Positions 8,540 through 17,771 of a DNA stretch of 64,000 nt are shown here, piece after piece. Each line of letters begins with the position of its first letter. The first letter of the stretch is position 1. Source of the stretch: Cellulomonas sp. URHE0023. GTDB taxonomy: Bacteria > Actinomycetota > Actinomycetes > Actinomycetales > Cellulomonadaceae. The notes under the pieces were generated by a model. That model saw only the letters and a list, made by a program, of their open reading frames with translations. It was not told where the DNA came from and made no database searches. The stretch is from contig NZ_JIAN01000005.1 of assembly GCF_000688475.1 (NCBI RefSeq), forward strand, positions 682,001 to 746,000, written 5' to 3'. The position numbers and the translations under genes were made by a program.

Positions 8540-8953
8540 ATGATCTCTGCCGGCGAGTACCGGGTGCGCGACCTGCGTCTCGACCGTCGCGTGCTGCGGG
8601 CGGAGCACGCCCGGGTCATGTGGTGGCGCCGGCTCGTGCGCGCCAGGCTCGATCTCGCTGTCGCGCAGGTGGCCCGACCCGACCCGCTCGGCGAGGAGAT
8701 CGCGTTCCAGCTGCCTCCCCAGGTCGGCGTCGACGTTCCCCGTCCGGCCGCGCTCGCGGCGATGCTCGGGCCCGGCGCGGGCGCAGGCTCCCTCCGCATC
8801 GACGAGCTCCGGACGCTGGACGCCCAGCTCGCTCGCTACGGCGAAGGCGTCGAGGCGGCACTCGCCGAGGCGACCGAACGGCTGATCTCGCGACTCGCGC
8901 AGGAGCCCGGCGCGACACTGTCAGGCTTCGTGGAGCTCCCGAACCCCAGTTGA
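8540..8953 (+). CDS. Helical protein resembling RsiG-type c-di-GMP-responsive anti-sigma factors
   Basis: The 137-residue protein consists of an N-terminal arginine-rich helix (residues 8-43), a linker with VDVPRPAA and a C-terminal helix (about 95-130). This antiparallel hairpin plan, and the segment AEHARVMWWRRLVRARLD, recall Streptomyces RsiG, which binds sigma WhiG when loaded with cyclic di-GMP. The RsiG ligand motif E-x3-S-x2-R-x3-Q-x3-D is only partly kept: aligned from its last residue I see R-x3-M-x2-R-x3-R-x3-D. A strong AAGGAGG lies nine bases before the ATG. It sits just upstream of glxR on the same strand. The family assignment is tentative. Confidence 0.45.
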   Translation: MISAGEYRVRDLRLDRRVLRAEHARVMWWRRLVRARLDLAVAQVARPDPLGEEIAFQLPPQVGVDVPRPAALAAMLGPGAGAGSLRIDELRTLDAQLARYGEGVEAALAEATERLISRLAQEPGATLSGFVELPNPS

Positions 8954-9011
8954 GCGCCGCGATGGGGCACACTGAGCGTGGATCAGGCCGCCCCCCGCGG
9001 CCACCTTCGTC

Positions 9012-9027
9012 TGCGTGTGGTCACGCA
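9012..9027. promoter_or_regulatory. 16-bp inverted repeat upstream of glxR
   Basis: TGCGTG-tggt-CACGCA is a perfect two-fold repeat that starts 39 bases before the GTG of glxR. Its size and symmetry equal those of a CRP/GlxR site, but it lacks the TGTGA core, so autoregulation is only a suggestion. Confidence 0.35.
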
Positions 9028-9050
9028 CGACACAGCAAAAGAGGTGAGGT

Positions 9051-9734
9051 GTGACCGTGGAGGACGACATCGTGCTGGCGGCCCCGTTGTTCGCCGGTCT
9101 GGAACCGGAGGCGTCGGAGGCACTCGTCGCGACGATGAAGGCGATCGACATCGTCCGTGGGGATATCCTCTTCCACGAGGGCGAGCCCGGTGACCGGCTC
9201 TACGTGGTCCGCGAGGGCAAGATCAAGCTGGGTCGACGCTCCAACGACGGACGCGAGAACCTGCTGGCGGTGCTCGGTCCCGGCGAGATGTTCGGCGAGC
9301 TGTCGCTGTTCGACCCGGGCCCCCGCACTGCGACGGCGACCGTCGTCGCCGACGCCGTGGTCCTCGAGCTCGGGCACGGCGACCTCATCAGGTGGCTGCA
9401 CGACAAGCCGACCGTCGCGCAGCACCTCCTGCAGGCGCTCGCCCGCCGGCTCCGCCGCACCAACGAGGCGCTCGCCGACCTGGTGTTCTCGGACGTCCCC
9501 GGCCGCGTCGCCAAGGCGCTCCTCGACCTGTCCACGCGCTTCGGTGAGAAGGTCGATGAGGGTATCCGCGTGGCGCACGACCTCACGCAGGAAGAGCTGG
9601 CACAGCTGGTCGGCGCCTCACGGGAGACGGTGAACAAGGCCCTGGCCGACTTCGCCGCACGTGGTTGGGTCCGTCGAGAGGGCCGCGCCGTGGTGCTGCT
9701 CGACGTGGACCGCCTGGAGCGCCGCGCCCGCTGA
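9051..9734 (+). CDS. glxR: GlxR/Crp-type cAMP-sensing global regulator
   Basis: The 227-residue protein has an N-terminal cyclic-nucleotide domain with the phosphate-binding cassette FGELSLFDPGPRTATA, the dimer helix RRLRRTNEALADL, and a C-terminal winged helix containing QLVGASRETVNKAL. These match GlxR of corynebacteria and Crp (Rv3676) of mycobacteria almost residue for residue, so it should bind cAMP and TGTGA-N6-TCACA sites. The GTG start lies behind GAGGTGAGG. The stop codon is embedded in a palindrome shared with the converging RidA gene. Confidence 0.92.
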   Translation: MTVEDDIVLAAPLFAGLEPEASEALVATMKAIDIVRGDILFHEGEPGDRLYVVREGKIKLGRRSNDGRENLLAVLGPGEMFGELSLFDPGPRTATATVVADAVVLELGHGDLIRWLHDKPTVAQHLLQALARRLRRTNEALADLVFSDVPGRVAKALLDLSTRFGEKVDEGIRVAHDLTQEELAQLVGASRETVNKALADFAARGWVRREGRAVVLLDVDRLERRAR

Positions 9735-9753
9735 GCCACTGGCTCAGGCGGGC
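9726..9753. terminator. Bidirectional hairpin shared by two convergent stops
   Basis: The stem GCCCGCTGAGCC pairs across an ACT loop with GGCTCA-G-GCGGGC, leaving one bulged G. The TGA of glxR (9732-9734) and the TGA of the converging RidA gene (9744-9746) lie at mirror positions in the two arms. There is no T-run, as is common in high-GC actinobacteria. Confidence 0.6.
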
Positions 9754-10220
9754 TCCAGCTCCACGACGATCTCGATCTCGACGGGCGAGTCCAGCGGGAG
9801 GACGGCCACACCCACGGCAGAGCGTGCATGGACGCCGGCCTCGCCGAGCACGTCGTGGAGCAGCCGGCTCGCCCCGTTGACCACGGCGGGCTGCCCGGTG
9901 AAGGACGGGTCGCTGGCGACGAAGCCGACCACCTTGACCACGCGGACGATCCGGTCGAGGGCGTCGACGCCGCCGCCCAGCACATCCGCGACCGCGGCGA
10001 GCGCGTTCAGCGCCGCCGTCTGCGCGTACCCGAACGCCTCGTCCGGACTGACCCCGGCGCCGACCTTCCCGGTCGCGGGCAGGGCGCCGGCGACGAACGG
10101 CAGCTGCCCCGCGGTGTACACGTAGTCACCGGAGCGGACGGCCGGCACGTACACGGCGACCGGCGCGGCGACCACCGGCAGCTCGAGGCCGAGCGCGGCG
10201 AGCTTCTCGGCGGCGCCCAT
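9744..10220 (-). CDS. RidA-family protein
   Basis: The 158-residue protein belongs to the RidA/YjgF family of cytoplasmic enamine/imine deaminases. The conserved blocks SGDYVYTAGQLPF and HARSAVGVAVLP are present; the Arg of the latter is the substrate-binding residue of active members. It is the longer actinobacterial subtype with the N-terminal EKLAALGLELP stretch. It overlaps the DUF4177 gene upstream by one base (TGATG). Its place after crp agrees with mycobacterial Rv3678c. Confidence 0.88.
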   Translation of the reverse strand: MGAAEKLAALGLELPVVAAPVAVYVPAVRSGDYVYTAGQLPFVAGALPATGKVGAGVSPDEAFGYAQTAALNALAAVADVLGGGVDALDRIVRVVKVVGFVASDPSFTGQPAVVNGASRLLHDVLGEAGVHARSAVGVAVLPLDSPVEIEIVVELEPA

Positions 10221-10378
10221 CAGGACTGCACGGGCCGCTTCAGGTAGGCCACCAGGCCAGCGTCGGGTCCCTGGATCACCTGGACGAGCTCCCAGCCGTC
10301 AGCGCCCCACTGGTCGAGGATCGCCTTGGTGGCATGAATGATGAGCGGAATGGTTGCGTACTCCCACGTCGTGGCCAT
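10220..10378 (-). CDS. DUF4177-type small protein
   Basis: This 52-residue frame encodes a compact alpha/beta peptide with MATTWEYATIPLI at the start and WGADGWELVQVI in the middle. The pattern E-Y-x-T followed by G-W-E-L-V is that of DUF4177. It overlaps the RidA start by a single base and so is almost certainly co-translated with it. The biochemical role is unknown. It is the usual companion of RidA in this actinobacterial neighbourhood. Confidence 0.75.
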   Translation of the reverse strand: MATTWEYATIPLIIHATKAILDQWGADGWELVQVIQGPDAGLVAYLKRPVQS

Positions 10379-10419
10379 GCGCTCAACCCTAGTCGCGCGC
10401 AGACGCCACCAGACCAGGC

Positions 10420-10713
10420 TCAGCTCAGCAGGACGGGTTCGTTACCGACCAGCTCGACACGCCACGACCGCACCTCCGGCCGACGCCGCAGGAGCGCCCG
10501 GCGCTCGCGCTCCGTCATCCCGCCCCAGACGCCGAAGTCCATGCGGTTGTCCAGCGCGTCCGCGAGGCACGCCAGCCTGACCGGGCACCCGGTGCACACC
10601 GATCGCGCCTCACGTTGGGCGGCACCCTCGACGAAGAGCGCATCGGGAGCCAGCTTGCCCTTCGCGCACTCGGCGTGCGCGGTCCAGTGCCCGTCCTGCA
10701 CAAGCGTGGTCAC
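10420..10713 (-). CDS. whiB4: WhiB-family Fe-S regulator, WhiB4/WblA type
   Basis: The 97-residue protein carries the four cluster-ligating cysteines at residues 16, 40, 43 and 49 (C-x23-C-x2-C-x5-C), the GVWGGMTERERR turn and a basic RRRPE tail. The AAQREAR segment and its divergence from ponA2 point to the WhiB4/WblA subgroup. In mycobacteria WhiB4 is a redox-sensing nucleoprotein; in Streptomyces WblA controls development. GTG is preferred because GGGGAGG lies directly upstream, and the Arg-rich extension before it has no family counterpart. It should act by [4Fe-4S] chemistry and DNA or sigma-factor contact. Confidence 0.88.
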   Translation of the reverse strand: MTTLVQDGHWTAHAECAKGKLAPDALFVEGAAQREARSVCTGCPVRLACLADALDNRMDFGVWGGMTERERRALLRRRPEVRSWRVELVGNEPVLLS

Positions 10714-11048
10714 TCGACCTCCCCTGGCTGCGGGGCCACCTCGCGGCAACCGTGCCCCTGTCCTTGCCGGGAAACTAGCGGTTCGTGGACCGTTCTGGCG
10801 AGCCGCCACAAGGGTGTTTCGGCTGGTGGACGCCCGAACGCGCGTAGGAATGCGGCTCGCGCACCCGACGTGTCACCCGATCGTGTGACGCACAAACGGT
10901 GACATTTGACCCGGCGGCCCGGTCCCCCGCTGCTCGACAGGGCCCTGTCTGTCTACGGACGCCTGGTTTGTGTGTGGGTCCGGTGGAGGTCGCGTCGACT
11001 CCCGCGCATCAGGACGGGTCCGACAGGGCCGCCTACTACCCTGACGGC
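10714..11048. other. Divergent intergenic region whiB4 / ponA2
   Basis: This 335-base stretch separates the two divergent starts and must hold both promoters. I see no gene in it: open frames crossing it have no family features, and the frame leading into ponA2 before its ATG is low complexity. A segment with GTGTGACGCAC and GGTGACA near 10885-10906 recalls half of a GlxR site, but the symmetric partner is missing. Confidence 0.5.
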
Positions 11049-13505
11049 ATGCCGAACCCTGCGCGCTCGCGCGGCCGTCAGGTCAACGCCCTGCAGGCGT
11101 TGGCCCTGTTGCTGTCCTTCGTACTCGTCGCAGGCGTCGGCGGCATCCTCGCCGCTGGGCTCGCGCTGCCCGGCGTCGCGCTCGCCAACGGTGCGACGGA
11201 CGTGACGGCGCAAGCCTTCGACGGTCTGCCCACCGAGCTCGACCAGCCGGGCCTTCCCGAGAAGTCGACCATCCTGGCGGCCGACGGCACCCTGCTCGCC
11301 ACGTTCTACGACCAGAACCGTGTCGTGGTTCCCCTCGCCGATATCTCGCCGATGCTCCAGCACGCCGTGATCGCGACCGAGGACAAGCGCTTCTACGAGC
11401 ACGCAGGCGTCGACCCGGCCGGCATGCTGCGCGCATTCGTCCGGAACCAGACCTCGACCTCCGGTCAGCAGGGCGCGTCGACGCTGACGCAGCAGTACGT
11501 CAAGAACGTGCTGATCGAGGCCGCCCTGGCCAAGCCGGAGGGCCCCGAGCGGCAGGCGGCGCTCGAGGAGGCCAAGGGCGCCGAGGGGAGCGAAGGCATC
11601 GCACGCAAGCTGCGTGAGGCGAAGCTCGCCATCACCCTCGAGAAGAAGATGACCAAGGACGAGATCCTTGAGAAGTACCTGAACATCGCGCAGTTCGGGA
11701 TCAAGGTCTACGGCGTCGAGTCGGCCGCCCAGTACTACTTCAGCAAGCCCGCGAAGGACCTCACCTACCTCGAGGCCGCGACCATCGCCGGTGTGACGCA
11801 GAGCCCGACCAAGTGGGACCCGGTGAAGAACCCGGAAGCGGCACAGACGCGTCGCAACACCGTCCTGCGTCTCATGCACGACCAGAAGTACATCAGCGAC
11901 GCCGACTACACCACCGGGCTCGCGACGCCGCTCGCGGACACGATGCACCCGAAGGAGCTCGTGCAGGGCTGCGCCGTGGCCAGCACAGTGATCGCGGGAT
12001 CGGGCTACTTCTGCGACTACGTCACCAAGGTGATCGTCAACGACCCCACCTTCGGTGCGACGAAGGAAGACCGGGCGCGCCTGCTCTACCGCGGCGGCCT
12101 GACGATCACGACGACGCTCGACCCCCGTCTCCAGACGTCTGCCGACAACGAGGTCAAGGCCGGTATCCCGGTCCAGGACCCGTCCGGGGTCGCCAGCTCC
12201 ATCGTGACCGTGCAGCCGGGCACCGGGCAGATCGTCGCCATGGCCCAGAACCGGGACTACTCCGCCGTAGGAGACCCCGCACTGCGGACGGAGTCGGTCA
12301 ACTTCAACACCGACTTCGCCTACGGGGCGTCGGGAGGCTTCGCGCCGGGCTCGACCTTCAAGCCGTTCACGCTGCTCGAGTGGCTCAAGCAGGGGCACAG
12401 CCTCTACGAGACCGTCAACGGGTCGGTGCGTCCCCTCAACGAGAACATGTTCACCACGTGCGGCGCCAAGGGCCCGAACGTCCCCTGGAAGCCCGGTAAC
12501 GCCGAAGGCGGCGCAGGCGTGATGAAGGTGCTCGACGCGACCAAGAACTCGGTCAACCTCGCGTACCTCACGATGGGCATGCAGCTCGACGTCTGCAACA
12601 TCATGCAGGGCGCCACGGACCTCGGCATGCACCTGGCCAAGCCGCGGGCGGACGGGACCATCACCCCGCAGGCGAACCCGTCGAACATCATCGGCACCGA
12701 CTCGGTCGCTCCGCTGTCCATGGCTGCCGCATTCGCCGCGTTCGCGTCCGGCGGCGTGTACTGCACCCCGATCGCGATCCTGAGCGTGGTGAACGCGGAC
12801 GGCCAGCCGCTCCCGGTTCCCAGCGCCGGCTGCCAGCAGCGGATCGAGCCGAGGTACGCGAACACCATCAACTTCGCGCTCAGCAACGTGTGGACCGGTA
12901 CCGCCAAGACGGTCGGCGCGCCGTCGTTCCCCTCCGCCGGCAAGACGGGCACGACGAGCCACAACGAGGAGACCTGGTTCGTCGGGTACACGCCCCTGCT
13001 CGCGACGGCCGTGTGGGTCGGCTTCTCCGAGGCCATGACGCCGGTCCAGAACATGGTGATCAACGGCAAGTACGTCAAGAACGCGTACGGCTCGTCGATC
13101 GCCGCCCCCACGTGGAAGCGGTTCATGACCACCGCACTTGACGGCGCCGCGAACCCGGGCTTCGCGGAGCCCGACCAGAAGCTCGTCTTCGGGGAGAAGA
13201 TCCCTGTGCCGTCGGTGGTCGGCCGGTCCGAGGCCGACGCGAAGAAGATCCTCGAGGACGCGGGCTTCAACACCACCACCGCACCCGACCAGGTGCCCTC
13301 GACGGTCCCCGGCGGCTCCGTCGCCGAGCAGAACCCGTCCGGCACGGCCACACGCGGCTCGGTCATCACCCTCACGCTGTCGAACGGGCAGCAGCCCCCG
13401 CCGCCGGACCCGAACGCGCCGCCGAACCCGGGGAACGGCAACGGGAACGGGAACGGGAACGGAAATGGCGGCGGCTTCGGCGGCGGACGCGGGGGCAACG
13501 GCTGA
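11049..13505 (+). CDS. ponA2: Class A penicillin-binding protein with PASTA domain (PonA2 type)
   Basis: This 818-residue bifunctional peptidoglycan synthase has one N-terminal membrane anchor (about 14-40) and a GT51 glycosyltransferase domain with catalytic Glu111 in ATEDKRFYEH and the QGASTLTQQYVKN block. The transpeptidase domain has Ser435 in PGSTFKPF, SVN at 501-503 and KTGTTS at 632. One PASTA domain follows (about 719-783), then a Pro- and Gly/Asn-rich tail with NG repeats. ATG 11049 begins the short basic segment before the anchor. It stands divergent to whiB4 and overlaps the metallophosphoesterase gene by one base, as in mycobacteria. Confidence 0.94.
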   Translation: MPNPARSRGRQVNALQALALLLSFVLVAGVGGILAAGLALPGVALANGATDVTAQAFDGLPTELDQPGLPEKSTILAADGTLLATFYDQNRVVVPLADISPMLQHAVIATEDKRFYEHAGVDPAGMLRAFVRNQTSTSGQQGASTLTQQYVKNVLIEAALAKPEGPERQAALEEAKGAEGSEGIARKLREAKLAITLEKKMTKDEILEKYLNIAQFGIKVYGVESAAQYYFSKPAKDLTYLEAATIAGVTQSPTKWDPVKNPEAAQTRRNTVLRLMHDQKYISDADYTTGLATPLADTMHPKELVQGCAVASTVIAGSGYFCDYVTKVIVNDPTFGATKEDRARLLYRGGLTITTTLDPRLQTSADNEVKAGIPVQDPSGVASSIVTVQPGTGQIVAMAQNRDYSAVGDPALRTESVNFNTDFAYGASGGFAPGSTFKPFTLLEWLKQGHSLYETVNGSVRPLNENMFTTCGAKGPNVPWKPGNAEGGAGVMKVLDATKNSVNLAYLTMGMQLDVCNIMQGATDLGMHLAKPRADGTITPQANPSNIIGTDSVAPLSMAAAFAAFASGGVYCTPIAILSVVNADGQPLPVPSAGCQQRIEPRYANTINFALSNVWTGTAKTVGAPSFPSAGKTGTTSHNEETWFVGYTPLLATAVWVGFSEAMTPVQNMVINGKYVKNAYGSSIAAPTWKRFMTTALDGAANPGFAEPDQKLVFGEKIPVPSVVGRSEADAKKILEDAGFNTTTAPDQVPSTVPGGSVAEQNPSGTATRGSVITLTLSNGQQPPPPDPNAPPNPGNGNGNGNGNGNGGGFGGGRGGNG

Positions 13506-14455
13506 TGCGGTCCGACGCCGGTCGGACAGCCGCACGTGCGGCCGGCGGTCTGGCAGCTGCAGGTGCAGCCGCGCTCGCCTACGCGGCGCTCGTCGAGGTG
13601 CGCTGGTACGCGCTGCGCGAGGTCACGGTGCCCGTGCTTCCGGCCGGGCAGGCTCCGCTGCGCATCCTGCACCTGTCGGACCTGCACCTGGTTCCCGGTC
13701 AACGGCGCAAGGTGGACTGGGTTCGTGACCTGGCCACGCTGCAGCCGCACCTCGTGGTCGACACCGGGGACAACTGGGCGCACCTGGACGCGATGCCGGA
13801 CCTCCTGCACGCCCTGGAGCCGCACCTGGCCGTGCCGGGTGCGTTCGTGTTCGGTTCCAACGACTACGTCGCACCCTCGCCCAAGAACCCCGCGAGGTAC
13901 CTCCTCCCCGACGCGCGCTCGAAGCCCAAGAACACCTCGTCGCTGCCCTGGCGCGAGCTCGCGTCGCGCTTCCGGTCTGCGGGCTGGGTCGACCTGACCA
14001 ACCGGCGTGACGTGATCAAGGCCGACGGTCGCGTCCTGTCGCTCGTCGGGACCGACGACGCGCACCTGGACCGCGACCGGTACCCCGAAGCGGGAGACGC
14101 CGACGACGCGCGCACCGGCTCGACGCCCGTCGACCTGCACCTCGGCGTCACGCACGCGCCCTACCGTCGCGTGCTCGACGCGATGCACGCCGACGACGTC
14201 GACCTCGCGATCGCCGGGCACACGCACGGCGGCCAGCTGGCGCTTCCGCTGTGGGGCGCGCTGGTCACCAACTGCGATCTCGACACCGGACGGGCCAAGG
14301 GCCTGCACGGGTGGCCCGGCCCACGTCCGGACCGACCGGGCGGCGCGGGCTCCACGTGGATGCACGTCTCCGCCGGTCTGGGCACCTCGCCCTACGCGCC
14401 CGTGCGGTTCGCCTGCCGGCCCGAGGCGACGCTCCTCACCCTCGTCGCCGCCTGA
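13505..14455 (+). CDS. Calcineurin-like metallophosphoesterase
   Basis: The 316-residue protein has the metal-binding series of the family: HLSDLHL, VDTGDNW, GSNDY, a His in GVTHAPYRR and GHTHGGQL. An N-terminal hydrophobic stretch (about 15-35) suggests membrane attachment. The gene is the counterpart of Rv3683, which follows ponA2 in mycobacteria. The start ATG shares one base with the ponA2 stop (TGATG), so the two are translationally coupled. By family it hydrolyses phosphoesters, perhaps lipid or nucleotide phosphates at the envelope; the actual substrate is unknown. Confidence 0.88.
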   Translation: MRSDAGRTAARAAGGLAAAGAAALAYAALVEVRWYALREVTVPVLPAGQAPLRILHLSDLHLVPGQRRKVDWVRDLATLQPHLVVDTGDNWAHLDAMPDLLHALEPHLAVPGAFVFGSNDYVAPSPKNPARYLLPDARSKPKNTSSLPWRELASRFRSAGWVDLTNRRDVIKADGRVLSLVGTDDAHLDRDRYPEAGDADDARTGSTPVDLHLGVTHAPYRRVLDAMHADDVDLAIAGHTHGGQLALPLWGALVTNCDLDTGRAKGLHGWPGPRPDRPGGAGSTWMHVSAGLGTSPYAPVRFACRPEATLLTLVAA

Positions 14456-14621
14456 GTCCCAACAGGTCGGGTGGCCCGCTCGCGCACCGTTCCACGCGCC
14501 GCGACCGACCCTCAGCGTGCGTCTCGCGTGCCGCGCCATGACGCCCGCCCAGGCGTTCGCTGCCGCCGCGGCTCTCGGTTTCGTCGTACCGGCACTCGTC
14601 GGCTATCCTTGCCAGGCTCCA

Positions 14622-14695
<74 letters not shown>

Positions 14696-14706
14696 CACTG
14701 TGGAAA

Positions 14707-14742
14707 AAGGCCCCTGGCAGCGGAGACGCTGACAGGGGCCTT
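14707..14742 (+). terminator. Hairpin after tRNA-Pro
   Basis: AAGGCCCCTG (14707-14716) pairs with CAGGGGCCTT (14733-14742), with additional pairing GCAG/CTG towards the loop. It starts 12 bases after the tRNA and is the likely end of its transcript. Confidence 0.7.
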
Positions 14743-14842
14743 CTGCATGCGGGGCCGAACGCCTCGCACGCCTTCCGGGATCACCCCGGATCACACCGTG
14801 GGCCGGCCGGGTCCGCTCCAGGCGACACCCGGCCGGGCAGGA

Positions 14843-15693
14843 TCAGCTCTGCGGCCCCAGGTAGGACGCATCTCCGTCGACGGTGCGGATGCGGATGCTG
14901 ACGGGCGCGTTCGGGTCGGTCGGTGCGTCGATGGTCTGCCGACCGTCGTTCGTGCTGATCGTCAGTGCGACGGGCTGCCCGTTGCCGTAGACCGTCACGT
15001 CACCATCGGCCGCGCGGGCGTCGACGTCTCCCTGGACCGACGCGATCGTCGTGCGGCCGTCGCGGGTGTCCGTCGTGACGTCGCCCGTGGCGTCCGAGAC
15101 CTCGATCCAGCCGTCCGAGGTGCGGGCGGTGACGTCACCGCGGACGTCGGTGATCGTGGCCCTGCCGTCGGCCGACCGCAGCGAGACGTCGCCGTCCACG
15201 TCAGAGATCGTCGTCGAGCCGTCGCTGGTGTGGACGGTGACCGGGCCGGTCAGGGACTTCGCCTCGACCGAGCCGTCCGACGCGCGGACGATCACCGCGG
15301 TGCCGTCGGGCACGGTGACGTTCAGGCCTGCCGCGCAGAACCCGGGACGCCACCAGTCGCACTCGTGCTTCACCACGAGACGGTCGCCGATCACGGAGGC
15401 CGTGTACCTGGCGTGCTTCGACGCGCTGCGCGACGTGCGCTCCACATCGATCCCGGCGCCACCTGTGGTCACCGTGATGTCGCCGTCGGCCACGAGCTCG
15501 ACCACGGGGGCCGCGTCGTACGAGGCCGTGGCGATCACCGTCGCCGAGTCTGCGTACGTGAAGGCCAGGAGATCGACGAGGCTGTGCGCGCCCGCCGCGA
15601 TCGAGAGCGCTCCGATGATCCCGCCGGCCCATAGCAGGGCGCGAGCACCGCCCGAGCGCTGCGGAGGAGCGGGCGGACGGTCGAGGGTCGTGG

Positions 15694-15697
<4 letters not shown>
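14843..15697 (-). CDS. DUF4097 membrane-anchored beta-solenoid protein
   Basis: The 284-residue protein has a membrane helix at about 21-48 and an extracytoplasmic part. Residues from about 150 to 240 form at least five repeats of 18 residues with the pattern V-x5-D-G-x3-I-x2-V-x-G-D, for example VTVHTSDGSTTISDVDGD. This is the DUF4097 beta-strand repeat, which should stack as a solenoid. The ATG overlaps the TGA of the response regulator (ATGA), making it the third gene of a two-component operon. It may be a target or sensor arm of that system; DUF4097 proteins commonly accompany envelope-stress regulators. Confidence 0.85.
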
Positions 15698-16343
<646 letters not shown>

Positions 16344-16356
<13 letters not shown>

Positions 16357-17699
16357 GGCACCTCCACGGTGAGTCGGGTGCCGGCGCCGGCCGGGCTGTC
16401 CAGGTCGAAGGTGCCGTCGAGCGCGGCGACGCGGCTGCGCAGCCCGTCCAGTCCGCTCCCCGGCGTGGGGGTGGCCCCGCCGCGTCCGTCGTCGGCGATG
16501 AGCAGACGCAGGTTCTGGGACGGCGTGATGGTCGCGCTGACCGAGACGGAGGTCGCGTGCGCGTACTTGGCGACGTTGGTCAGGGCCTCGGCGACCACGA
16601 AGTAGGCGGCCGCCTGCGCCGACGTGCTGGCGCGGTTCAGAGGACCCGGCACGTCGACCGTGACCGGGACCGGGCTGCGGGCGGCCAGCGCGGACAGTGC
16701 GGCGTCGAGACCGCGGTCGGTCAGGACCGCTGGGTGGATCCCCCGCACCAGGTCGCGCAGCTCGGCGAGAGTCTCCTTGACCTCGCGGTGCGCGTACTCC
16801 AGCGCCGCTGCGGCGTCGGGATCGCTGGACGCCCGGCGCTTGGCCGCCCCGAGCTCCACGCCGAGAGCCACGAGGCGCTGCTGCGCGCCGTCGTGCAGGT
16901 CGCGCTCGATGCGCCGGCGCTCCTCGTCGGCGGCGCCGACCGCGGCAGTGCGCGTCTGCGTCAGATGCACCGCCCGGCCCTCGGCCTCGTCGGCCCGGGC
17001 CCGCGCCTGGCGGGCTGCCTCGACGGCCTCCGCCTGCGGCGACGAGCCCAGCATCGACCGCGCCGAGCGGACCAGCGCCAGGGACGACGCCTGCACCCCG
17101 AGCGCGCCCAGCCAGGCAGCCACGATGGCGCCGGCGAGCAGGAGCGGCACGGGGACCGGCATGTTCACCGACCTGCCGTAGGCGATCCCGAAGGCCAGCA
17201 GGGCGAGCGCGCCCGAGAGGCCGACCGAGACGATCACGCTCGCGGTCGCCAGGATGATGCTGCCGACCAGCGAGTACGCCACGTGCGCCCACGAGCGGCT
17301 GTCGCCCAGAACCGCCATCCAGGCGGCCCACCAGCCTGGCTTCCGCGGCCGCTTGTACGTGGGGGCGTCGATGCTGACCCGCAGCTGCGCGTGCAGGCGG
17401 GCTCGCTCGAGGCGGGCGAACGGTCGGGCGGCCAGGAGCATCAGGACGAGGATCGGGATGCCGACGACGACGATCACGAGGGTGACGCCGAGAGACAGGA
17501 GGACGACGGCGACGGTCGCGGCGATCCCGACGACGAACGCGCCGACGACCGTCTGCGACACCCCGGCCCACGTGGCCCCTGCCACCGGAGCAGCGAGCAA
17601 GGGCTTCCATCCGGTGAAGGCCGGCGCCACGAGGCGCAGGTCGTCGGCGACCGGGACGCAGCTGCCCGCGCGGGCGTCCGTGGACTGATCTGAGGTCAT
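16344..17699 (-). CDS. NarL-type sensor histidine kinase
   Basis: The 451-residue kinase has two pairs of membrane helices (about 45-95 and 120-190) that form an intramembrane sensor. After these come the HisKA_3 dimerisation helix with phosphoacceptor His in RRIERDLHDGAQQRLV and an HATPase domain with EALTNVAKYAHA, DDGRGG and GSGLDGLRSRV. The short periplasmic loops and the sensor type resemble DesK/LiaS-like cell-envelope sensors. ATG 17699 was chosen because residues before it have no conserved content. It is the first gene of the HK-RR-DUF4097 operon. Confidence 0.88.
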
Positions 17700-17771
17700 G
17701 GCACAGACGCTAGGGCCCCGGCTCCGCTTCCAGACAGCCAGCCCACCCACCGACGTGTGGTGGGGACAGCC

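Noticed and set aside
10953..13535. 860-codon antisense frame opposite ponA2
   Set aside because: Same low-complexity composition, no ribosome site and a well-supported gene on the other strand.
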